From the NCBI GenBank assembly GCA_947456845.1, contig CANGUJ010000115.1:1-9744 (forward strand): a DNA stretch of 9,744 bases, written 5' to 3'. A program made the position numbers and the translations under genes. This document shows, one piece after another, positions 1 through 5,263 of this stretch (its first letter is position 1; each line of letters begins with the position of its first letter). The DNA is from Burkholderiales bacterium. GTDB lineage: Bacteria; Pseudomonadota; Gammaproteobacteria; Burkholderiales; JAEUOS01. The notes under the pieces are model-generated. The model had not been told where the DNA came from and searched no databases. It saw only the letters and a program-made list of their open reading frames with translations.

Positions 1-1339
1 AGGCCGGCACACCGATTTCGTCCGCGCCGACCAGGATGGCTTCCTCCAGCGGCTTGCCCAGGTGCAGGTGCCGCTCGATGTTCTCGATGGTGACGATCGC
101 CTGGTCCACGAGTATGCCCACCGAGAGCGCCAGGCCGCCCAGCGTCATGAGGTTGAGCGTCTCACCGAGCGCCTGCAGGGCCAGGATGGAGGCCATGATC
201 GAGAGCGGGATGGTCAGCGCAATGATCACGGTGCTGCGCCAGTTGCCGAGGAAGAGCAGCACCATCAAGGCGGTGAGACCGGCGGCGATCAGCGCCTCCA
301 CCACCACCCCTTCCACGGCGGCCTTGACGAACACCGACTGGTCGAACAGGGTGGCGACCTTGATGTCCGGCGGCAGGATCTGCGTGGCGCGCGGCAGCAG
401 GTTGCGCAGGTTCTCGACGATGTCCAGCGTGGAGGCGCTGCCGTTCTTGAGGATGGAAAGCAGCACGCCGCGCTCGCCGTCCTGCCTCACGATGTTGGTC
501 TGCGGGTTGAACCCGTCGCGCACCTGCGCCACGTCGCGCACGTAGGTGGTGCTGCCGCCGGCGGTGCGCACCGGCATGTCGTTGAGGCCGCTGATGGCGT
601 CCGGCGAGGCGTTCAACTTGACGCTGTATTCGGTTTCGCCCAGCTTGGCGGTACCGGAGGGCAGGATCAGGTTCTGCGCGTTGATGGCGTTGACCACGTC
701 CGAGGGGGCCAGGCCGCGCGATTGCATCGCCTGCATGTCGAGGTCCACGGAAATCACGCGGATCTTGCCGCCGTAGGGGAACGGGATGGCCACGCCCGGC
801 ACGGTGACCAGTTGCGGGCGCAGCTGGTTGACGGCGGCATCGAACACCGCGTTTTCGGGCAGGGTCGGCGAGGACAGCGCCAGCTGGATCACCGGAATGC
901 TCGAGGCGGAGTACTTGATCACCAGGGGCGGGGTGATGCCCGGCGGCAACTGGCGCACCTGCGGCTGCATGGCCGCGACCACCTGGGCGATGGCGGTCTG
1001 GATGTTGGCGTTGGGCTGGAAGAACACCTTGATGACCGTGATGCCAGGCAGCGAGGTCGACTCGATATGCTCGATGTCGTTCACGGTGGTGGTGAGGCCG
1101 CGTTCGCTCTGACCGGCGATGCGCTGGCCCATTTCCTGGGCGGACAGGCCGTTGTAATTCCAGATGATGGAGATCACCGGGATGTTGATCTCCGGGAAGA
1201 TGTCCGTGGCCATGTTGCGCAGCGCAAACGGAAAGGCCAGCACGATCAGCATCGCCATCACGATGAACGTGTACGGGCGCCGCAACGCCAGGGCAACCAT
1301 GGACAGGGGCGAAGCGTCCTTCAATGCGGATGAAGTCAT
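1..1339 (-). CDS. RND family efflux transporter permease, N-terminal part (runs off left edge)
   Basis: Inner-membrane proton-driven efflux pump subunit of the AcrB/HAE1 type, which normally works with a periplasmic adaptor and an outer-membrane channel. The first 446 residues are in the window; full proteins have about 1,020-1,050. Residues 22-42 form TM1, after the conserved RRPYTF start. Residues 46-54 (DIFPEINIP) are the usual post-TM1 segment, and the porter domain follows to about residue 335. TM2-TM4 lie near 343-365, 368-390 and 396-418. The TM4 motif reads GILVDQAIVTIENIER (408-423): the first proton-relay Asp is kept (D412) but the second, AcrB Asp408, is Gln413. The start at 1339 is chosen because an ATG just upstream (1344) reaches a stop after two codons and GGA lies 5 nt before the chosen ATG. 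No adaptor gene precedes it, so partners would lie outside the window. Substrate unknown. Confidence 0.93.
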   Translation of the reverse strand, partial: MTSSALKDASPLSMVALALRRPYTFIVMAMLIVLAFPFALRNMATDIFPEINIPVISIIWNYNGLSAQEMGQRIAGQSERGLTTTVNDIEHIESTSLPGITVIKVFFQPNANIQTAIAQVVAAMQPQVRQLPPGITPPLVIKYSASSIPVIQLALSSPTLPENAVFDAAVNQLRPQLVTVPGVAIPFPYGGKIRVISVDLDMQAMQSRGLAPSDVVNAINAQNLILPSGTAKLGETEYSVKLNASPDAISGLNDMPVRTAGGSTTYVRDVAQVRDGFNPQTNIVRQDGERGVLLSILKNGSASTLDIVENLRNLLPRATQILPPDIKVATLFDQSVFVKAAVEGVVVEALIAAGLTALMVLLFLGNWRSTVIIALTIPLSIMASILALQALGETLNLMTLGGLALSVGILVDQAIVTIENIERHLHLGKPLEEAILVGADEIGVPA

Positions 1340-1385
1340 GGCATTCCGTCAGGGGGTTTGCGATGTCCAGCGAGGTTCAAGCCTG

Positions 1386-1438
1386 GTCGGTCTTGTGCCG
1401 ACTTATGGCATCGGCATGGGTGACATCACCTGACCGAC
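1386..1438 (-). promoter_or_regulatory. Predicted structured RNA (three-way junction) in the RND gene leader
   Basis: Read on the minus strand, this 53-nt segment contains three nested perfect inverted repeats. Outer stem P1 pairs GTCGGTC (1438-1432) with GACCGAC (1392-1386), 7 bp. Inside it, P2 pairs GGTG (1430-1427) with CACC (1422-1419) over a 4-nt loop. P3 pairs TGCCGA (1416-1411) with TCGGCA (1401-1396) over a 9-nt loop. Linkers between stems are only 1, 2 and 3 nt. It lies wholly inside the predicted 111-nt leader, about 12 nt from the predicted transcription start and 46 nt before the ATG. It could be a cis-regulatory RNA or a stabilising fold. I do not recognise it as a known riboswitch class, and no folding energy was computed. 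Confidence 0.45.
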
Positions 1439-1455
1439 GTTTGCGCGAATGCCAA

Positions 1456-1483
1456 AGTATACGTAGTTACCCGTATCTGTCAC
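1456..1483 (-). promoter_or_regulatory. Sigma70-type promoter for the RND gene
   Basis: On the minus strand a -35 box GTGACA (1483-1478, 5 of 6 to TTGACA) is separated by 16 bp from a -10 box TATACT (1461-1456, 5 of 6 to TATAAT). The predicted start is the A at about 1450, giving a leader of about 111 nt before the ATG at 1339. This is the best promoter match seen in the window. Confidence 0.65.
1459..1476. promoter_or_regulatory. Candidate operator inside the RND promoter spacer
   Basis: Inverted repeat ATACG-N8-CGTAT (18 bp overall) occupies nearly the whole spacer between the -35 and -10 boxes of the RND promoter. Repressors of the TetR type commonly bind imperfect palindromes of this size over such promoters, and MerR-type activators bind within spacers. 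No regulator gene is in the window, so the identity of any binder is unknown. Confidence 0.35.
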
Positions 1484-1543
1484 CAGGGGGACATTTGCGG
1501 CCGGCAGCGCGGCCGCGCAGGCCCGGCGATGCGCCAAGTTGGG

Positions 1544-1549
1544 GATAAT
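1544..1549 (+). promoter_or_regulatory. Possible -10 element for the racemase gene
   Basis: GATAAT (5 of 6 to TATAAT) lies 38 bp before the chosen ATG at 1587. No convincing -35 box is found at 16-18 bp upstream. If real, transcription would begin near 1556. That would exclude the in-frame TTG at 1539 as a start codon and support the ATG at 1587. Confidence 0.3.
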
Positions 1550-1586
1550 CGGGTCTTTACCGAAATCCGAAACCGGGCTTCCCGCC

Positions 1587-2321
1587 ATGCCGCGCATCCT
1601 CGTCCTGAATCCCAACACCACCGCCAGCGTCACCGAACTGGTGGCGCGCCATGCCCGGGACACGCTGGGTGATGGTTTTGACTGCGTGCCGGCCACGGTG
1701 CGCTTCGGGCCGCACTACATTTCCAGCGAAGCCGCCTATGCCATCGCAGGGCATGCGGCGCTCGATGGCGTGGCCGAATTCGGCGCGGGCGCCGATGCCG
1801 TTCTGCTGGCTTGTTTTGGCGACCCCGGCATCTTCGCCCTGCGCGAGGTATGCGCCATGCCGGTGATCGGCCTGGCCGAGGCGGCCATGCGCGAGGCCGC
1901 CGCCCATGGGCGGTTTTCCATCGTCACCGGCGGCGTCTTGTGGAAGCCCATGCTCGAGCGCCTGGCGGCGGCCCTGGGCTATGCGGAGCGCATTGCGCGT
2001 ATTCGCACCATCACGCTGACGGGCGCGGAGATCGCGGCCGATCCGGCCGGCGCCAGCACCATGCTGGCCGACGAGTGCCGTGCCGCCGCCGCCGAGGACG
2101 GCGCCCGAGCGGTGATCCTGGGCGGCGCCGCACTGGCCGGGATGGCTGCGCGAATCGCGCCGCAGGTAGGCGTGCCGGTGATCGACAGCGTGCTGGCCGG
2201 GGCGCGGGTGGCGGGTGCGCTCGCTGCGGCGCATGCAGCCGCGCCGCGCGTCGCGCCGCGCCTGCAGCCGGTGCCCGCGACAGGCATCAGCCCTGCGCTG
2301 GCTGCCATGCTCGGGGGGTGA
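1587..2321 (+). CDS. Asp/Glu/hydantoin racemase family protein lacking the second catalytic cysteine
   Basis: A 244-residue member of the Asp/Glu racemase superfamily, closest in pattern to hydantoin racemases (HyuA type). Those enzymes invert 5-substituted hydantoins with two opposed cysteines. The protein opens with MPRILVLNPNTT, the family signature. The first catalytic cysteine is Cys76 in LLACFGDPG (73-81). The second site, normally LGCAGMAG, reads LGGAALAG (178-185), so Gly180 replaces the cysteine. A two-base racemase mechanism is therefore unlikely in its textbook form. Other outcomes are a one-base isomerase or decarboxylase-like reaction, or a specialised subfamily. The ATG at 1587 is chosen over an in-frame TTG at 1539 because it gives the conserved N-terminus. 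No clear Shine-Dalgarno is visible. It is a lone plus-strand gene convergent with the cupin/amidohydrolase operon. Confidence 0.85.
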   Translation: MPRILVLNPNTTASVTELVARHARDTLGDGFDCVPATVRFGPHYISSEAAYAIAGHAALDGVAEFGAGADAVLLACFGDPGIFALREVCAMPVIGLAEAAMREAAAHGRFSIVTGGVLWKPMLERLAAALGYAERIARIRTITLTGAEIAADPAGASTMLADECRAAAAEDGARAVILGGAALAGMAARIAPQVGVPVIDSVLAGARVAGALAAAHAAAPRVAPRLQPVPATGISPALAAMLGG

Positions 2322-2326
2322 GCAGC

Positions 2327-2339
2327 GCCTGCGGCAGGC
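2327..2339. terminator. Short GC hairpin between convergent genes (weak terminator candidate)
   Basis: The 13-bp palindrome GCCTGCGGCAGGC (5-bp stem, 3-nt loop) fits exactly between the stop of the racemase gene (2321, plus) and the stop of the Bug remnant (2340, minus). No T tract follows on either strand, so it is at best a weak or factor-dependent bidirectional terminator. Confidence 0.25.
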
Positions 2340-2522
2340 TCAGTCGAGCTTGATGTTGATGGCCCTGACGATGGGGGCCCACTTGGCCTTTTCATCCCGG
2401 CGCGCTGAACGGAATTCGTCCGCAGATCCCCGTGCGGGCAGGGCCCCCTCGGCGATGAATTGTTACGAAACCTCCGCCGATTGCAGCGCGGCCAGCAGGG
2501 CGCGGCGTTTGTGCAGGATCAT
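2340..2522 (-). pseudogene. Remnant of a Bug/TctC-type periplasmic solute-binding protein, internally deleted
   Basis: Bug proteins are periplasmic carboxylate-binding receptors of about 320 residues that serve tripartite tricarboxylate transporters. Here only the two ends remain. The 5' end has an ATG at 2522, preceded by CGGAGAA, and encodes MILHKRRALLAALQSAEVS, which resembles the start of a secretion signal (basic residues then RALLAAL). A TAA stop follows at 2465-2463. Continuing in the same frame are about 40 codons ending in ADEFRSARRDEKAKW and then APIVRAINIKLD, a typical Bug C-terminus, with a stop at 2342-2340. Roughly 260 internal residues are missing. The stump follows the amidohydrolase gene after 31 nt, in the same operon, where an intact receptor would be expected. 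Identification rests on the tail motif; the N-terminal part is too short to assign alone. Confidence 0.72.
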
Positions 2523-2553
2523 GGGTGTTCTCCGGACTTGTTTTTTTAAGGCC

Positions 2554-3423
2554 TCAGCGGGCCTTGAAACCGTAGAAGCGCGCCGGGTTGTCCACCAGCA
2601 CAGCCTGCAGCGCCGCGCCCGGGGCGATCTGCTTGAGCAGGTCGGTGAGCAGGCCGTCATCGGGAATCGCGCCCAGGTTGGGATGCGGCCAGTCGGTGCC
2701 CCAGAAGCAGCGCTCGCCGAACTCGGCCACCAGCCTGGCGGCGAACGGCACCGAATCGGGCCACGGCGGCGGCAGGCGCGAGTTGCGCTCCGAGCCGCTT
2801 ACCTTCATGTGGAAGCGCGGGTCCTTCATCAGCTCGAGCAGCGCGCGGAAATCCGGCTGGTCGATGCCCTTGGAGGCATCCTGGCGGCCCTGATGGTCGA
2901 TCACCACCGGCACGGCGGAGCGCTTGAGGATGGGTGCCAGTTCATGCACGTGGTCGCCGTGGAAATGGATCTGCAGGTGCCAGCCCAGCGGCGCCAGGCG
3001 GTGTGACAACTTGATCACGTCTTCCGGGTCGGCGCCACGGCCCAGGTGTTTCATGAAGTTGTAGCGCACGCCGCGAAAGCCGGCCGCGTCGAGGCGCTTG
3101 AGTTCCGCGTCCGGCACGTCGGTCGGGGCCAGCGCGACGCCGAGGTAATCGCCGCCCTTGGCTGCAATGGCGTCCTCGACCGCGCTGTTGTCGAACCCGT
3201 GGCAGGTGGACTGCACGATCACGCAGCGCGCAATGCCCATCTTCGCGTGCATGGCGAAGAGTTTTTCCTTGGGCGCATCCGCAGGGAGGAAGGGCGCATC
3301 CTTCCAGTACGGGAAGCGCGCCGCCGGGCCGAACACATGCACATGCGCGTCGCATGACAGCGGCGGCAGCTTGATGGTCGGCGCGCTGGGGTGCTCGAGA
3401 TAGGACGGCTTCGGATCGCTCAT
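2554..3423 (-). CDS. Amidohydrolase family 2 protein, LigI (2-pyrone-4,6-dicarboxylate lactonase)-like
   Basis: A 289-residue TIM-barrel hydrolase of the amidohydrolase superfamily (PF04909 type), full length and close in pattern to LigI, which opens the lactone 2-pyrone-4,6-dicarboxylate. The catalytic framework is intact: DAHVHVFGPAARFPY holds His27 and His29, DHQGR (176-180) holds His177, and GTDWPHPN (242-249) holds Asp244. The pocket differs from LigI as I recall it. Ser of QASCH is Thr73, the second Arg after GVRxNF is His126, and the Tyr of IYF is His153, while Arg120 and Arg213 are kept. A related lactone or pyrone, rather than the dicarboxylate itself, is therefore the likelier substrate. 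It starts 11 nt after the cupin gene with little Shine-Dalgarno, which suggests coupled translation, and is followed by the Bug remnant. L-fuconolactonase-like sugar lactonases belong to the same family and are an alternative. Confidence 0.88.
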   Translation of the reverse strand: MSDPKPSYLEHPSAPTIKLPPLSCDAHVHVFGPAARFPYWKDAPFLPADAPKEKLFAMHAKMGIARCVIVQSTCHGFDNSAVEDAIAAKGGDYLGVALAPTDVPDAELKRLDAAGFRGVRYNFMKHLGRGADPEDVIKLSHRLAPLGWHLQIHFHGDHVHELAPILKRSAVPVVIDHQGRQDASKGIDQPDFRALLELMKDPRFHMKVSGSERNSRLPPPWPDSVPFAARLVAEFGERCFWGTDWPHPNLGAIPDDGLLTDLLKQIAPGAALQAVLVDNPARFYGFKAR

Positions 3424-3434
3424 CTCGAGGGAGG

Positions 3435-3827
3435 TCAGGGAGCGACGCTCTTGACTTCCTCGGTGGCGAAATCGCCCGGCATGACGATTTCCAGCATTTC
3501 GATGTCTTCACTGTGGCCGACCTCCCGATGGCGGATCGAGGGCGGCTGGAACACGCAGGACCCCGCTTCCAGGCGCGTGACCCCGGGCTGGCCCTCGTAC
3601 TCGAAATCGACCCAGCCCTTCAAGACGTAGACCATCTGGAAGTCGGTCTTGTGCAGGTGCGGCTGGCCGGAGAATTCGGCGCCCTTGGCGGCGCGGATGA
3701 CGTGAGCCACGACCTTGCCGTCGGTGGCGGCCTTGATGCCGAGGTCGCGGTAGTCGAAGAACTCGCGCAGGCCGCTTTCGAACTTGGAGTCGCGTGCGTG
3801 GCTGACGGTGAATCCCTTGGTGGTCAT
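3435..3827 (-). CDS. Small single-domain cupin protein
   Basis: A 130-residue protein with one cupin beta-barrel. Metal-binding motif 1 is PHLHKTDFQMVYVLKG (56-71), with His57 and His59. The usual acidic ligand is Gln64, a variant I have seen in this small-cupin group. Motif 2, CVFQPPSIRH (91-100), supplies His100. Such cupins are often metal-dependent isomerases, dioxygenases or binding proteins, and the reaction cannot be deduced here. The ATG at 3827 is chosen because GGAGAG sits at the right distance and the reading frame further upstream has no cupin-like sequence. It is the first gene of an operon with the amidohydrolase 11 nt downstream, so it probably acts on the same substrate or product. 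A terminator just upstream (3912-3939) separates it from the next operon, so it needs its own promoter. Confidence 0.85.
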   Translation of the reverse strand: MTTKGFTVSHARDSKFESGLREFFDYRDLGIKAATDGKVVAHVIRAAKGAEFSGQPHLHKTDFQMVYVLKGWVDFEYEGQPGVTRLEAGSCVFQPPSIRHREVGHSEDIEMLEIVMPGDFATEEVKSVAP

Positions 3828-3911
3828 GTCATCTCTCCGTGGTTGTGTCGCGCCGGCGAATGCGGCGCTGCTCGATAAACAACATGTTACTGCACCGCGT
3901 TGCGCGCCACC
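3828..3911 (-). promoter_or_regulatory. Leader and presumed promoter region of the cupin operon
   Basis: This 84-bp gap lies between the upstream operon's terminator and the cupin ATG, so a promoter is expected, but I see no convincing -35/-10 pair. Two elements stand out: the perfect 8-bp palindrome AACATGTT (3881-3888), and a 6-bp inverted repeat GCGCCG-N7-CGGCGC (3850-3868) that would form a hairpin in the leader. Either could be a regulator site. Confidence 0.3.
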
Positions 3912-3939
3912 AAAAAAGGCCTGCCTGTCCGGCAGGCCT
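3912..3939 (-). terminator. Rho-independent terminator of the wrbA-to-dehydrogenase operon
   Basis: On the minus strand a perfect 9-bp stem, AGGCCTGCC pairing with GGCAGGCCT (3939-3931 and 3925-3917), encloses a 5-nt loop. A run of six T follows at once (3917-3912, the first T also closing the stem). It sits 30 nt after the stop of the solute-binding-protein stump and ends the long minus-strand operon. Confidence 0.88.
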
Positions 3940-3968
3940 GGATCCACGGGAGGCTGGCTTCGCGGCAG

Positions 3969-4142
3969 CTATTGCATGCGGATGGTCGTCAGGTCCTGGA
4001 ACCGGTTCTGCGCCTGCACGAAGCCCTTCATCTTGGCGCTCATGGCGCGCGGGTTCACGTCATGGGTGACGTCGATGAACAGGGCTTCGTCGACCAACCT
4101 GGCGTGGATATCCTGCAGGACCTTGTTCTGCGCGGAGGTCGA
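3969..4142 (-). pseudogene. C-terminal stump of a family-5 ABC solute-binding protein (DppA/OppA type)
   Basis: Directly after the stop of the HcxB-like gene, and in the same reading frame, about 57 codons read as the C-terminus of a periplasmic peptide/nickel-type (SBP_bac_5) binding protein. Key stretches are NKVLQDIHARLVDEALF and HDVNPRAMSAKMKGFVQAQ, then NRFQDLTTIRMQ and a TAG at 3971-3969. Family members are about 500-550 residues, so about 90 percent of the gene, its start and its signal peptide are missing. No in-frame ATG with a ribosome binding site sits at its head, so it should not be translated except by readthrough. An intact copy would have supplied the operon's substrate uptake. 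The terminator lies 30 nt beyond, as expected for the true 3' end of the operon. Confidence 0.8.
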
Positions 4143-5231
4143 TCAGGCGCGCGCGATGTTCTCCATCGCGTCGCGGCCCACGCCGGCCTTGTCGGCACTG
4201 GCGAGAATCTCGTTCCAGGTGGCCTCGTCGACCGGGATGCCTTCGGCCAGGCGCTGCTTCTTCCATTCGCGCTCGGGTTCGCCGGCGATCTTCACGTGCG
4301 ACACGCCGGCGGCGGGCGGGGAGGCGGTGTGCCAGGCCACGTACGCCTCCAGTTCCTGCGCGAGGTTCTCGGCGGTGCCGAGCTTTTTCGGGTCGATGAT
4401 GATGGAGAACATGCCGTTCAATACCTGGCGGCCGCGCGATGCGTCGCCTTTTTCGGTTTTGCCGCCGGCCAGCGCGCCGCCCAGCAGTTCGCAGATCAGC
4501 GCCAGGCCCGAGCCCTTGTGCTCGCCGAAGGGCAGGATGGCGCCGTAGGGCTCCACCACGGTGAAGCGCGGGTCGATGGTGGGGTCGCCCTTGTTGTCGA
4601 TGATGGTGCCCGGTTCGAGCGAGGCGCCCTTGTTGTAGGCTACCCGGGTCTTGCCCTGCGCGATCTTGCTGGTGGCGAAGTCCAGCACCACCGGGTCCTT
4701 GCCCGCCTCGATTGGAAATGCGGGAACACCCACGCAGAAGGGGTTGGTGCCGTGGCGCGGGTCGCGACCGCCCCAGGGGGCGACGATGGGACGCGACAGC
4801 ACGTTGACGAAATGGATCGACACCAGTCCATGGGCTATGCACTGTTCGGCCCAGGCGCCGATGCGGCCGATGTGATGCGCATTGGTCAACCCCACCACGC
4901 ACACGCCGTGACGCTTGGCGCGTTCGGCGCCAAGTTCCATGGCCTCGTAACCCATCACCTGCCCGTAGCCCTGGTTGCCGTCGAGCTTCAACAGGGCGTT
5001 GGAATCGAGCGTGATCGACACATGCGCATTCACCGTGAGCCCGCCTTCTTTCCAGGAGTCCACATAGCGCGGGATCATGCCGATACCGTGCGAGTCGTGG
5101 CCCTTGAGGTTGGCCTCCACCAGATTGGCCGATACCAGGTCGGCTTCGCGGTCGGTGGACCCGGTGCCCTTGACGATGGCGCGGATGGCCCGGGTGAGGG
5201 GTTCTGCCTTGAGGATGTGGGTGGTGGCCAT
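4143..5231 (-). CDS. Ldh2-family (malate/L-lactate type) NAD(P)-dependent 2-hydroxyacid dehydrogenase, HcxB/YbiC-like
   Basis: A 362-residue cytosolic dehydrogenase of the Ldh2/MDG1 family, not the Rossmann-fold LDH/MDH family. It oxidises a 2-hydroxy-carboxylate to the 2-oxo acid with NAD(P), usually the L or S enantiomer. It is matched in length and motifs to E. coli YbiC (HcxB), whose preferred substrates include hydroxyphenylpyruvate-type acids. Visible signatures are GHDSHGIGMIPRYV (44-57) with His48, NAHHIGRIGAWAEQC (117-131) with His119/His120, GTNPFCV (161-167), VVLDFATS (181-188) with Asp184, and GEHKGSGLA (236-244). The ATG at 5231 is preceded by AGGA and gives the family N-terminus; residues before it in the open frame have no family match. 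It lies 32 nt after the FAD-dehydrogenase gene. Its stop is immediately followed by the in-frame stump of a solute-binding protein. Confidence 0.9.
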   Translation of the reverse strand: MATTHILKAEPLTRAIRAIVKGTGSTDREADLVSANLVEANLKGHDSHGIGMIPRYVDSWKEGGLTVNAHVSITLDSNALLKLDGNQGYGQVMGYEAMELGAERAKRHGVCVVGLTNAHHIGRIGAWAEQCIAHGLVSIHFVNVLSRPIVAPWGGRDPRHGTNPFCVGVPAFPIEAGKDPVVLDFATSKIAQGKTRVAYNKGASLEPGTIIDNKGDPTIDPRFTVVEPYGAILPFGEHKGSGLALICELLGGALAGGKTEKGDASRGRQVLNGMFSIIIDPKKLGTAENLAQELEAYVAWHTASPPAAGVSHVKIAGEPEREWKKQRLAEGIPVDEATWNEILASADKAGVGRDAMENIARA

Positions 5232-5263
5232 GTTTGTCCTGTTCGTCGTGCGGCGCAGGGCCT

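Noticed and set aside
62..1333. 423-codon plus-strand open frame opposite the RND gene
   Set aside because: Composition rich in His, Arg, Gly and Asp with no domain, exactly antisense to a well-conserved RND protein; a GC-bias shadow.
1539..1586. In-frame TTG start for the racemase gene
   Set aside because: It overlaps the candidate -10 box and adds 16 residues before the conserved MPRILVLNPNTT N-terminus.
3828..3947. Longer cupin start about 40 codons upstream
   Set aside because: The extra residues would span the terminator hairpin and have no cupin similarity, while the ATG at 3827 has a good ribosome binding site.
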